A stretch of DNA of 64,000 nt from Seohaeicola_A nanhaiensis (lineage in GTDB: Bacteria; Pseudomonadota; Alphaproteobacteria; Rhodobacterales; Rhodobacteraceae). The notes under the pieces are model-generated. The model was given only the letters and a program-made list of their open reading frames with translations. It did not search any database and was not told the DNA's origin. Below, one piece after another: positions 40,753 to 48,947 of this stretch. The translations under genes and the position numbers were made by a program. Numbering within the stretch: position 1 is the stretch's first letter; each line of letters starts with the position of its first letter. Where the stretch lies: positions 248,001 through 312,000 of the forward strand of contig NZ_JBHSGI010000005.1 in the NCBI RefSeq assembly GCF_042654245.1. The letters are read 5' to 3'.

Positions 40753-40979
40753 TTTGAGACCTCACTAGGCTTGCGGGGCTCGGACGTGGCAAACGCCCAC
40801 AGCAGAATGTAAGGGCCGGCATATGGAACTACTCCAAAGACCAGTATCCAACCCGGATAGCCATGTCTCTTTTGCACGACACGTGCCGGCAAAAGGAAAA
40901 GAGCAATCAATACGAGGGGAAAAAAGATGACCCCAGCGTATCCAAGCCACGTCGTCAATAGAAAGTCAGAGCCTGTCAC
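40749..40979 (-). CDS. Small membrane protein of 76 residues between nuoC and nuoD
   Basis: Two membrane helices (about residues 6-32 and 43-64) and a short charged C-terminus (TSEPRKPSEVSK). Base composition is clearly less GC-rich than that of its neighbours (about 50 percent by eye against roughly 65), hinting at a recent arrival or weak constraint. Both ends overlap nuoC and nuoD by four bases (ATGA), so it is firmly part of the operon. The pattern resembles phospholipase_D-nuclease-type N-terminal or superinfection-immunity-type two-helix proteins; not assigned. Confidence 0.72.
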   Translation of the reverse strand: MTGSDFLLTTWLGYAGVIFFPLVLIALFLLPARVVQKRHGYPGWILVFGVVPYAGPYILLWAFATSEPRKPSEVSK

Positions 40980-41584
40980 TTCGCCTCTGCCTTCTTCTCG
41001 TCACCCGGCAGGATGTATTCCGCACCTTCCCATGGCGACATGAAATCGAATTGCCGGTATTCCTGCACCAGGCTCACCGGCTCGTAGACCACCCGCTTCT
41101 GCGCCTCGTCATAGCGCACCTCGGTATAGCCCGTGGTCGGAAAGTCCTTGCGCAGCGGGTGGCCGCGGAAGCCGTAGTCGGTCAGGATGCGGCGCAGGTC
41201 GGGGTGACCCGAGAACAGGATCCCGAACATATCGTAGACTTCCCGCTCGAACCAGTTGGCCGAGGGATGAACCGACACGATCGACGGCACCATATCCTCT
41301 TCCCGCACGGAAACCCGCAGGCGGATGCGCTTGTTCTCGTACATCGACAGGAAGTGATAGACGACGTTGAACCGCTTGGCCCGGTCCGGATAGTCGACGG
41401 CGGTGATATCGACCAGCGACGAGAACCGGCAATTGGTATCGGTGCGCAGGAATTCGACAAAACCGACGATATTGGCCGGGGTCACGTCGATGTTCAGCTC
41501 TCCGTGGGACACATCCCACGCCAGCACGCAATCGGGGCGTTTCGCCTCGATATGGGTGCCAAGTTCGTTCAGCGCATCGCTCAT
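40976..41584 (-). CDS. nuoC: NADH-quinone oxidoreductase subunit C
   Basis: 30-kDa subunit homologue, 202 residues, separate from NuoD as in mitochondria and most alphaproteobacteria. The signature WFEREVYDMFGILFSGHPDLRR region and TDYGFRGHPLRKDFP are intact. Upstream, 22 bases separate it from nuoB. Confidence 0.97.
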   Translation of the reverse strand: MSDALNELGTHIEAKRPDCVLAWDVSHGELNIDVTPANIVGFVEFLRTDTNCRFSSLVDITAVDYPDRAKRFNVVYHFLSMYENKRIRLRVSVREEDMVPSIVSVHPSANWFEREVYDMFGILFSGHPDLRRILTDYGFRGHPLRKDFPTTGYTEVRYDEAQKRVVYEPVSLVQEYRQFDFMSPWEGAEYILPGDEKKAEAK

Positions 41585-41606
41585 CGCAAGCCCCTTTTCA
41601 CGCGCC

Positions 41607-42221
41607 TCAGCGCACGATTGTCCCGGTGCGGCGGATCTTCCGCTGCAACTGCATCAGCCCGTAGAGCAGCGCCTCGGCGGTCGGCGGGCAGCCGGGCACG
41701 TAGATGTCCACCGGAACGATCCGGTCGCAGCCGCGCACCACGGAATAGCTGTAGTGATAATAGCCGCCGCCATTGGCGCAGGAGCCCATCGAGATCACGT
41801 AGCGCGGCTCGGGCATCTGGTCGTAGACCTTGCGCAGTGCCGGGGCCATCTTGTTGGTCAGCGTGCCCGCCACGATCATCACGTCCGACTGGCGCGGAGA
41901 GGCGCGCGGCGCGATGCCGAAACGCTCTGCGTCATAACGCGGCATCGAGGTGTGCATCATCTCGACCGCGCAGCAGGCGAGACCGAAGGTCATCCAGTGC
42001 AGCGACCCGGTGCGCGCCCAGTTGATCAGATCCTCGGTCGAGGTCAGCAGGAATCCCTTGTCCTGCAGCTCGGCGTTCAGATGGCGTGTCACCGCCTCGT
42101 CCGCCGGCAGGCCGCTGTCCACGTCAAAGGGCGTGAGCTCGGAAGGCCCCGACTTGATCCGGTCGGATTGCAGCCCGTCGCCCTGCACGGGCGTCACCAG
42201 CGGCTTGTCGGTCACTGCCAT
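41607..42221 (-). CDS. nuoB: NADH-quinone oxidoreductase subunit B
   Basis: PSST homologue that holds cluster N2, the last cluster before quinone. Ligands: the Cys pair in GLACCAVEMMH, GSCANGGG and VPGCPPT. At 204 residues it has a longer N-terminus than E. coli NuoB. ATG 42221, inside the end of nuoA, is preferred because GAAGGGGG lies upstream; an ATG at 42242 would add seven residues. Confidence 0.97.
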   Translation of the reverse strand: MAVTDKPLVTPVQGDGLQSDRIKSGPSELTPFDVDSGLPADEAVTRHLNAELQDKGFLLTSTEDLINWARTGSLHWMTFGLACCAVEMMHTSMPRYDAERFGIAPRASPRQSDVMIVAGTLTNKMAPALRKVYDQMPEPRYVISMGSCANGGGYYHYSYSVVRGCDRIVPVDIYVPGCPPTAEALLYGLMQLQRKIRRTGTIVR

Positions 42222-42577
42222 TCCATCGCCCCCTTCTTCCATTCATAGGCAAAACCGATGGTCAGCACGGCAAGGAAGGCCATCATCGACCAGAAGCCCG
42301 CCATGCTCACATCCTTGAAGGCCACGGCCCAGGGAAACAGGAAGGCAATTTCCAGGTCGAAGATGATGAAGAGAATGGACACGAGATAGAACCGCACGTC
42401 GAACTTCATGCGCGCGTCATCGAAGGCGTTGAAGCCGCATTCGTAGGCGCTGACCTTCTCGGGGTCGGGGCGGCGCACCGCCAGGACGATGGCAGCCAGG
42501 ATCAGGACGATCCCCAGCCCGCAGGCCACCGCCAGAAACACGAGGATGGGAAGGTATTCCCGCAACATCTCTTCCAC
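42212..42577 (-). CDS. nuoA: NADH-quinone oxidoreductase subunit A
   Basis: Small membrane subunit, 121 residues, three helices. The conserved loop KVSAYECGFNAFDDARMKFDV with the functional Cys, and FLFPWAVAF, are present. GTG start (42577) preceded by AAAGGAG 7 bases upstream, a strong Shine-Dalgarno. First gene of the operon; a near-consensus promoter lies about 60 bases upstream. Confidence 0.97.
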   Translation of the reverse strand: MEEMLREYLPILVFLAVACGLGIVLILAAIVLAVRRPDPEKVSAYECGFNAFDDARMKFDVRFYLVSILFIIFDLEIAFLFPWAVAFKDVSMAGFWSMMAFLAVLTIGFAYEWKKGAMEWQ

Positions 42578-42639
42578 GAGTGGCTCCTTTCACGGCAGGC
42601 GTCGTCTGCGCGCCGTCCAGTGGCATGTTGACCTGAGCC

Positions 42640-42668
42640 TGTCTAGCCCCGACCGCAGGTAGGGTCAA
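42640..42668 (-). promoter_or_regulatory. Predicted promoter of the nuo operon
   Basis: On the minus strand TTGACC (42668-42663), exactly 17 bases, TAGACA (42645-42640). Transcription expected near 42633, a leader of about 56 bases to the nuoA GTG. Both boxes are close to sigma-70 consensus. Confidence 0.65.
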
Positions 42669-42701
42669 CGGGCAGGGCAGCCGATTTCGCGCCTGCATCA
42701 C

Positions 42702-42725
42702 GGCCCGCGGGCCAGCAAATGCTGG
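42702..42725. terminator. Joined palindromes between the liu operon and nuo
   Basis: GGCCCGCGGGCC (42702-42713, a perfect palindrome) runs into CCAGCA-AA-TGCTGG (42712-42725). Both operons run on the minus strand, so this can end liu transcription ahead of the nuo promoter. No T-run. Confidence 0.35.
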
Positions 42726-42806
42726 TATTAACTATTTACCGCGACAAATATTTTTGCACCCCGATCGCGTGAGCCGCCGCATTGCAGCATCGGTGGCGGT
42801 GCGATC

Positions 42807-43592
42807 TCAGGTGTTGATCCACGGCGCCTTGCGCTTGGCAAAGAAGGCCTCGACACCTGCCGCGGCCTCCTCGGTTTCCCATTGTGCGGCCAGGGCGCGG
42901 ATCGAATGGTCGATCACGTCCTTGTCGATCTTCGGCCCCATGAATCGCGCCAGCCGTTTCGACGCCGCAACGGCGCTTGGCGCGCAGGCGAGATAGGGCG
43001 CGACCTCTGCCTCCACGGCCGCATCCAGCGCGTCCGCCGGCACCGCGCGGGCCAGCAGCCCCAGCGTCACCGCCTCGGCCGCGCCGAACAGCCGGGCCGA
43101 CATGAACACCCGCCGCGCCATCGCCTCGCCCATCCGGGCAAGGCAATAGGGGCTGATCGTTGCCGGAATCAGCCCGAGCCGCGCCTCGGTGAACCCGAGC
43201 TTGAGCGTGTCCACCCCGATGGCCACGTCGCAGATGCTGATCAGCCCCAGCCCGCCGCCGAAAGCGTTGCCCTGGATCCGGCCGATCACCGGCTGCGGCA
43301 GCGTGTTCAGCGCGAACAGCATTTCCGCCAGCTTGCGCGCCTCGGCCTGACGCGTCTCGCCATCGGCCCGCATCTGCTCCTGCATCCAGCCCAGATCGCC
43401 GCCGGCGCAGAACGAGGCCCCTGCCCCGGTCAGCACGACAACACGCACCGAGGTATCCGCCGCCAGTTGCGCGGCCGCCTTGGTCAGTTCGGCGATCATC
43501 AGCGCCGACATCGCATTGTGCTTGTCGACCCGCGTCAGGGTCAGGGTCGCGACGCCGCGGGCGTCGGTCTCAAGGCTCAGGGTTTCATACAT
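42807..43592 (-). CDS. liuC: Enoyl-CoA hydratase family, probable methylglutaconyl-CoA hydratase
   Basis: Crotonase-fold enzyme, 261 residues. The oxyanion-hole segments are GAGASFCAGGDLGWMQ and IQGNAFGGGLGLISICDVAIG. Substrate assignment comes from context: it closes an operon holding isovaleryl-CoA dehydrogenase, both methylcrotonyl-CoA carboxylase subunits and HMG-CoA lyase, which leaves the methylglutaconyl-CoA hydration step for this gene. 30 bases lie between it and the lyase gene. Confidence 0.9.
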   Translation of the reverse strand: MYETLSLETDARGVATLTLTRVDKHNAMSALMIAELTKAAAQLAADTSVRVVVLTGAGASFCAGGDLGWMQEQMRADGETRQAEARKLAEMLFALNTLPQPVIGRIQGNAFGGGLGLISICDVAIGVDTLKLGFTEARLGLIPATISPYCLARMGEAMARRVFMSARLFGAAEAVTLGLLARAVPADALDAAVEAEVAPYLACAPSAVAASKRLARFMGPKIDKDVIDHSIRALAAQWETEEAAAGVEAFFAKRKAPWINT

Positions 43593-43622
43593 GTCAGGCT
43601 CTCTTCGTGTTTCGGGGGTGTC

Positions 43623-44477
43623 TCAGGCCTGCCGCATCGCCAGGGCCATGGCCGCGGCCTCGGCGACAAGGTCCAGGTCCAGTCCGGTGTCGTATCCCAG
43701 CCGTTTCAGATGGGCGGCGACCGCCTCGGTCGCGACATTGCCTGCCGCACCGGGTGCGTAGGGACAGCCGCCAAGCCCGCCCACGGCCGCGTCGAATACC
43801 CGCACGCCCAGGGCGAGCGCCACGTCGATATTGGCAATTGCCCGCCCCGAGGTGTCGTGGAAATGCCCGGCCAGCCTTCCGACCGGCACCACGCCCTTCA
43901 CCGCCAGCAGCATCCGCGCCACGCTGTCGGGCGTGCCCTTGCCAATGGTGTCGCCCAGCGAGATTTCGTAGCAGCCCATGGCAAAGAGACGATCCGCCAC
44001 ATGGGCCACCTGCGCCGGCGCCACAGGCCCGTCATAGGGGCAGTCGGTGACGCAGGACACATACCCGCGCACCGGAAGGTCGATGTGGCGCGCCGCCTTC
44101 AGGATCGGCTCGAACCGTTCCAGCGTTTCGGCGATGGTCGCGTTGACGTTCGCCTTGGAAAACCCCTCGCTCGCCGAGGCGAAGACCGCGATTTCATCGG
44201 CCTTGGCCAGAAGCGCATCCTCGTAGCCGCGCATGTTCGGCGTCAGCGCGGCATAGCGCACGCCCTCGGCGCGCGTGATTCCGGCCAGCACTTCGGCGCT
44301 GCCCGCCATCTGCGGCACCCACTTGGGCGAGACGAAGCTGGCGCATTCGATGCGGCTGAACCCGGCGCGCGAGAGAAGATCGACCAGCGCGATCTTCTCG
44401 GCCACCGGGATCGGCCGTTTTTCGTTCTGCAGCCCGTCACGCGGGCCGACTTCCACGATTTCCACACGTCCAGCCAT
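43623..44477 (-). CDS. liuE: Hydroxymethylglutaryl-CoA lyase
   Basis: Cleaves HMG-CoA to acetyl-CoA and acetoacetate, the last step of leucine breakdown. TIM barrel of 284 residues: VEVGPRDGLQNEK at the N-terminus supplies catalytic Arg-Asp, EISLGDTIGKGTP and HFHDTSGRAIANIDVAL supply metal ligands, and GGLGGCPYAPGAAGN contains the catalytic Cys loop. It starts 21 bases after the carboxylase alpha subunit gene. Confidence 0.95.
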   Translation of the reverse strand: MAGRVEIVEVGPRDGLQNEKRPIPVAEKIALVDLLSRAGFSRIECASFVSPKWVPQMAGSAEVLAGITRAEGVRYAALTPNMRGYEDALLAKADEIAVFASASEGFSKANVNATIAETLERFEPILKAARHIDLPVRGYVSCVTDCPYDGPVAPAQVAHVADRLFAMGCYEISLGDTIGKGTPDSVARMLLAVKGVVPVGRLAGHFHDTSGRAIANIDVALALGVRVFDAAVGGLGGCPYAPGAAGNVATEAVAAHLKRLGYDTGLDLDLVAEAAAMALAMRQA

Positions 44478-44498
44478 GAGGTTTCCTCCCGAAACCGA

Positions 44499-46436
44499 TC
44501 AGTCTTCCGTTTCCAGACGCACCAGCGCGGCGCCCGCCTCGACCTGCGCCCCGGCGGCGACCAGCACCTCGGCCACCACACCGTCGCGCGCGGCCAGCAG
44601 AGAATGCTCCATCTTCATCGCCTCGAGGATGGCCAGCCGGTCGCCCTCGGACACGGATTGCCCGGCCGTCGCGAAGATCGCCTTGACCAGCCCGGGCATC
44701 GGCGCCGTGATAAGGTTTGTGTCGCCACCCTTCGCACTGGCGCGATCCAGCGGATCGACGATCCCGAAGGCAAAGCCGTAGCCGTCGAACACCGTTACCA
44801 TTTGCCCCGCAATCGCGGTCGGCGGCAAGGCCAAGCCCTCGGCCATCCAGCGCCCGTTGACACGAGTCACGCCCAGCTCCCGGTCGCCCACGCGCCAGAT
44901 CTGCCGGTCCGGTCCCCGTGCCTGCAGCACCGCCGTCACCACATCCTCGCCCCAGGTCAGCGCCACGCTCTGTTCCAGCGGCGACCACAGGGTGAAACCC
45001 TGCGCCCAGTCCGACGATCCGGCCCCGGCAGCCGCCAGCGCGGCGGCAACCACATGACGCGGCCCCGGCTCGGGCGCGACCACCAGCGTGTCCAGATCAC
45101 GCCCGATCAGCCCGGTATCGACGTCGCCCGCGGCAAAGCCCGCGTGTTCCGCAAGCGCACCCAGAAAGGCGAGGTTGGTCACAGTCCCGGCCACCTCGGT
45201 CCCCTTGAGCGCCGCGGCCAGGCGGCCAAGAGCGATATCGCGGGTCGGTCCGTGAACGATGACCTTGGCAATCATCGGATCGTACCAGGGGCTGATCGTA
45301 TTCCCGGCGCGCACGCCGCTGTCGGCGCGGCAGCCCGGCGGAAAGGCCAGATGGGTCAGCCGCCCGGTTGCCGGCAGGAACCCTTTCGGCACGTCCTCCG
45401 CATAAAGCCGCGCCTCGAAGGCATGGCCATTGATCGCCAGATCCTCCTGCCGCTTCGGCAGAGCCTCACCGGCGGCAACGCGCAGTTGCCATTCGACCAG
45501 ATCGACACCGGTGATCGCCTCGGTCACCGGATGCTCGACCTGCAGGCGGGTGTTCATTTCCATGAACCAGAAGCGATCCGGCCGCAGCCCCTCGGACGCA
45601 TCCACGATGAACTCGATGGTCCCGGCTCCGGAATACCCGATCGCCTCGGCCGCGCGCACGGCGGCGTCGCCCATCGCGGCGCGCATCTCGGCAGTCATGC
45701 CGGGCGCCGGGGCCTCTTCGATCACCTTCTGGTGGCGGCGCTGCAGCGAGCAGTCGCGTTCGAACAGATGCACTGCCCGGGTGCCGTCGCCAAAGACCTG
45801 CACCTCGATATGGCGCGGTTTCGAGACGTATTTCTCGACCAGCACGTCGGGATTGCCGAAGGCCGTCGTCGCCTCGCTCCGCGCGCTCTCCAACGCGGCG
45901 GCAAAATCGGCAGGCTTTTCCACCAGCCGCATCCCCTTGCCGCCGCCGCCGGCCACCGCCTTGATCAACACAGGATAGCCGATGCGCTCGGCCTCGGTTG
46001 CCAGCAGCCCCGCATCCTGATCCGCGCCGTGATAGCCCGGCACGACCGGCACGCCCGCCTCTTCCATCAGCTTCTTCGCGGCGTCCTTCAGACCCATCGC
46101 ACGGATGGCCTTGGCGGACGGCCCGATGAAGGTCAGCCCCGCCGCCTCGACCGCGTCGACAAAACCCGGGTTCTCGGACAGGAAGCCATAGCCCGGATGG
46201 ATCGCCTGCGCCCCTGTCTCCAGCGCCGCCGCGATGATGCGGTCGCCGCGCAGGTAGCTGTCAGCCGGGGCCGACGCCCCGATGTTCACGGCCAGGTCGG
46301 CCATCTGCACATGTTTGGCCGCGGCATCGGCGTCGGAATGGACCGCGACACAGCGGATGCCCATGGCCTGCGCGGTCTGCATCACGCGGCAGGCAATCTC
46401 GCCGCGGTTGGCGATCAGAATGGTGTGAAACATCAT
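44499..46436 (-). CDS. liuD: Methylcrotonyl-CoA carboxylase, biotin-containing alpha subunit
   Basis: A 645-residue protein: biotin carboxylase domain (ILIANRGEIACRVMQTAQ at the N-terminus; ATP-grasp loop AVAGGGGKGMRLV; EMNTRLQVEHPVTE), a linker domain, and a C-terminal biotinyl domain with EAMKMEHSLLA, where Lys is biotinylated. With the beta subunit it carboxylates 3-methylcrotonyl-CoA. The operon context separates it from acetyl- or propionyl-CoA carboxylases. GGGAGA precedes the double ATG. Confidence 0.95.
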   Translation of the reverse strand: MMFHTILIANRGEIACRVMQTAQAMGIRCVAVHSDADAAAKHVQMADLAVNIGASAPADSYLRGDRIIAAALETGAQAIHPGYGFLSENPGFVDAVEAAGLTFIGPSAKAIRAMGLKDAAKKLMEEAGVPVVPGYHGADQDAGLLATEAERIGYPVLIKAVAGGGGKGMRLVEKPADFAAALESARSEATTAFGNPDVLVEKYVSKPRHIEVQVFGDGTRAVHLFERDCSLQRRHQKVIEEAPAPGMTAEMRAAMGDAAVRAAEAIGYSGAGTIEFIVDASEGLRPDRFWFMEMNTRLQVEHPVTEAITGVDLVEWQLRVAAGEALPKRQEDLAINGHAFEARLYAEDVPKGFLPATGRLTHLAFPPGCRADSGVRAGNTISPWYDPMIAKVIVHGPTRDIALGRLAAALKGTEVAGTVTNLAFLGALAEHAGFAAGDVDTGLIGRDLDTLVVAPEPGPRHVVAAALAAAGAGSSDWAQGFTLWSPLEQSVALTWGEDVVTAVLQARGPDRQIWRVGDRELGVTRVNGRWMAEGLALPPTAIAGQMVTVFDGYGFAFGIVDPLDRASAKGGDTNLITAPMPGLVKAIFATAGQSVSEGDRLAILEAMKMEHSLLAARDGVVAEVLVAAGAQVEAGAALVRLETED

Positions 46437-46523
46437 CTGTCTCCCGGGACAGGCGCAGCCGCGCGGAGATCACGATCTCCGGCCGCTCGCGCGGGATTGA
46501 AAAATTCGGCGGTGTGCATGGGC

Positions 46524-48128
46524 CTACATCCGGAACACACCAAACCGCGTGTCCGCGATCGGCGCGTTGAGCGAGGCAAGGAGTGACAGCGCAAGAATGT
46601 CGCGCGTCTTGCGCGGATCGATCACACCGTCGTCCCACAACCGGGCCGAAGCAAACAGGGGATGGGACTGATGCGCGAACTGGTCCAGCACCGGCTGCTT
46701 GAAGGCGGCTTCCTCTTCCGCCGACCAGGACCCGCCCCGCGCCTCGATCCCCTCGCGCCGCACCGTCGCCAGCACGCCTGCCGCCTGTTCGCCGCCCATC
46801 ACGCAGATGCGACTGTTCGGCCAGGTCCACAGGAACCGCGGCGCATAGGCCCGCCCGCACATCCCGTAATTTCCCGCACCATAGGAACCGCCCACCAGGA
46901 AGGTGATCTTGGGCACCTGTGTGGTCGCCACCGCCGTGACCATCTTGGCCCCGTGCCGCGCGATCCCCTCGGCTTCGTAGCGCTTGCCGACCATGAACCC
47001 GGTGATGTTCTGCAAAAACACCAGAGGGATCTTGCGCTGCGAGCAAAGCTCGATGAAATGCGCCCCCTTCTGGGCGCTTTCGCTGAACAGCACGCCGTTG
47101 TTGGCGACGATGCCGACCGGGATGCCCCTCACATGGGCGAACCCGCAGACCAGCGTCTCGCCAAACCGCGCCTTGAATTCGTCAAAGCGGCTGCCGTCCA
47201 CCACCCGCGCGATGACTTCCTTGATGTCATATGGCGTGCGCAGATCGGTTGGCACCACGCCAAGAATTTCTTCCGGGTCATAGGCCGGTTCCTCGATCGC
47301 CTGCATCTGCACCGTCGCGGGACGGCCGCCGTTCAGATTGGCCACCGCCCGCCGCGCCAGGGCCAGCGCATGGGTGTCATCCTCGGCCAGATAGTCCGCC
47401 ACGCCCGACAGCCGGGTATGGACATCGCCCCCGCCCAATTCCTCTGCGGTCACAACCTCGCCGATGGCGGCCTTCACCAGCGGCGGGCCGGCCAGGAAGA
47501 TGGTGCCCTGCTCCTTCACGATGATCGTGACATCGGACATGGCGGGCACATAGGCGCCGCCAGCGGTGCAGGATCCCATGACCACGGCGATCTGCGGAAT
47601 GCCCAGCGCGCTCATGTTCGCCTGGTTGAAGAAGATGCGCCCGAAATGGTCGCGATCCGGGAAGACCTCGTCCTGGTTGGGCAGGTTCGCGCCGCCCGAA
47701 TCCACCAGATAGACGCAGGGCAGCCGGTTCGTCTGGGCGATCTCCTGCGCGCGCAGGTGTTTCTTGACCGTCATCGGATAGTAGGTACCGCCCTTCACCG
47801 TGGCATCGTTGCAGACGACCATCACGTCGCGCCCGTGCACGCGGCCGATACCGGCGATCACACCGGCGCCCGGCGCGGCGCCGTCGTACATGTCATGCGC
47901 CGCCGTCGCGCCGATCTCTAGGAAGGGAGAACCGGGATCGAGCAGGTTCGCCACCCGTTCCCGCGGCGGCATCTTGCCCCGGCTGGCATGGCGTTCGCGC
48001 GCCTTCGCTCCGCCCCCTTCGGTCGCCGCCTGCGCCGCCGCGCGGATTTCCTCGAGCGCCTTCAGATGGGCGTCCCGGTTCGCACGGAATTCATCCGACG
48101 TCGCAATGGCCCGTGACACAAGTTTCAT
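46524..48128 (-). CDS. liuB: Methylcrotonyl-CoA carboxylase, carboxyltransferase beta subunit
   Basis: Carboxyltransferase subunit of 534 residues. Crotonase-like halves show GACTAGG-type MGSCTAGGAYVPAM, FLAGPPLVKAAIGEVV and GSYGAGNYGMCGRAYAPRFLW, which mark methylcrotonyl-CoA carboxylase. The ATG at 48128 has GGAGG at good distance. Downstream partner is the alpha subunit gene, 87 bases away. Confidence 0.95.
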   Translation of the reverse strand: MKLVSRAIATSDEFRANRDAHLKALEEIRAAAQAATEGGGAKARERHASRGKMPPRERVANLLDPGSPFLEIGATAAHDMYDGAAPGAGVIAGIGRVHGRDVMVVCNDATVKGGTYYPMTVKKHLRAQEIAQTNRLPCVYLVDSGGANLPNQDEVFPDRDHFGRIFFNQANMSALGIPQIAVVMGSCTAGGAYVPAMSDVTIIVKEQGTIFLAGPPLVKAAIGEVVTAEELGGGDVHTRLSGVADYLAEDDTHALALARRAVANLNGGRPATVQMQAIEEPAYDPEEILGVVPTDLRTPYDIKEVIARVVDGSRFDEFKARFGETLVCGFAHVRGIPVGIVANNGVLFSESAQKGAHFIELCSQRKIPLVFLQNITGFMVGKRYEAEGIARHGAKMVTAVATTQVPKITFLVGGSYGAGNYGMCGRAYAPRFLWTWPNSRICVMGGEQAAGVLATVRREGIEARGGSWSAEEEAAFKQPVLDQFAHQSHPLFASARLWDDGVIDPRKTRDILALSLLASLNAPIADTRFGVFRM

Positions 48129-48208
48129 GGCTGCGCGCCTCCGCTGTTGTAGCTGCCACGCAGGGAACGCATGGCTGTTATGCAATTATACCAAGGGGTT
48201 CGCCCGCC

Positions 48209-48237
48209 TGACACAGCGGGAATTTGATCTGTGTCAC
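48209..48237 (+). promoter_or_regulatory. FNR/CRP-like site and dyad before ompW
   Basis: Perfect 8-base arms TGACACAG (48209-48216) and CTGTGTCA (48229-48236). Overlapping it, TTGATCTGTGTCAC (48224-48237) matches TTGAT-N4-GTCAA, an FNR/DNR-type site, at 9 of 10 positions. It is about 62 bases before the ompW ATG and also faces the divergent liuB start. Confidence 0.45.
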
Positions 48238-48298
48238 GGCGCGGGCCACGCGACTCCGCCATTCTGCGCGCATGACGCATGAAATGAAGGAGTTCCCG

Positions 48299-48901
48299 AT
48301 GGAACGCAAAGTCACCGCCCTTGTCGCAGCCGCCCTGGCCGCTGTCGTCGCCGCACCCGCGCTCGCCCAGTCGCAGGGCGACTGGCTGCTCGGCGTCGGC
48401 GTGGTCAACGTCAACCCGAAGTCGAACAACGGCACCGTCGGCGGCGCCGCGGCGACCATCGGCGACGACACTCAGCTCTCGCTGACGGCGGAATACTTCG
48501 TGCGCGACAACATCGGCATCGAACTGCTCGCCGCGACGCCCTTCGAACATGAAATCCGACTGGGCGGCGCGTTTGCCGGCACTACCAAGCATCTGCCGCC
48601 CACGCTGTCGGTCAACTACCACTTCCCCACCAAGGGCGCGTTCAAGCCCTTCGTCGGGCTCGGCGTGAACTATACGACCTTCTTCGAGGAAAGCTCGCCC
48701 CTTGGCGCGCTGAAACTGGATGACAGCGTCGGGCTTGCCGCCACGCTGGGCGCAAACTGGCAGATCTCTGACCGCGGCGCGCTGCGTATGGATGTTCGCT
48801 ATATGGACATCTCGACCGATGTCAGCCTGAACGGCGCCCCCATCGGCACCGCCGAGATCGATCCGGTTGTCTTCGGCATCGCCTACGTGCACCGGTTCTG
48901 A
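48299..48901 (+). CDS. ompW: OmpW-family outer membrane protein
   Basis: An outer membrane eight-stranded beta-barrel of 200 residues. Signal peptide (MERKVTALVAAALAAVVAAPALA), then alternating barrel strands with GDWLLGVGVVNVNP, LSVNYHFPTKGAFKPFVGLGVNYT and the C-terminal aromatic residue (IAYVHRF) needed for barrel assembly. AAGGAG precedes the ATG at 48299. OmpW channels take part in uptake of small hydrophobic compounds or stress response; the precise role here is not known. It lies divergently from liuB, inside the leucine region. Confidence 0.92.
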   Translation: MERKVTALVAAALAAVVAAPALAQSQGDWLLGVGVVNVNPKSNNGTVGGAAATIGDDTQLSLTAEYFVRDNIGIELLAATPFEHEIRLGGAFAGTTKHLPPTLSVNYHFPTKGAFKPFVGLGVNYTTFFEESSPLGALKLDDSVGLAATLGANWQISDRGALRMDVRYMDISTDVSLNGAPIGTAEIDPVVFGIAYVHRF

Positions 48902-48913
48902 CCCAACCCGGTT

Positions 48914-48937
48914 TCCGTGCCGCCCCGGCGGCACGGA
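48914..48937. terminator. Strong hairpin between ompW and the LprI-like gene
   Basis: Perfect 11-base arms TCCGTGCCGCC (48914-48924) and GGCGGCACGGA (48927-48937) around two bases, between two convergent genes, 12 bases after the ompW stop. Confidence 0.65.
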
Positions 48938-48947
48938 GGCCCGCCGA

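Noticed and set aside
42702..42725. Joined palindromes as an FNR or other operator for nuo
   Set aside because: They lie upstream of the -35 box and are GC-rich stems; more likely the end of the liu transcript. Kept as a weak terminator only.
42882..46586. Open frame of over 1200 codons on the plus strand opposite the liu genes
   Set aside because: It is the antisense of liuC, liuE and liuD; rich in Arg, His and Gln without any family motif. High GC keeps such frames open.
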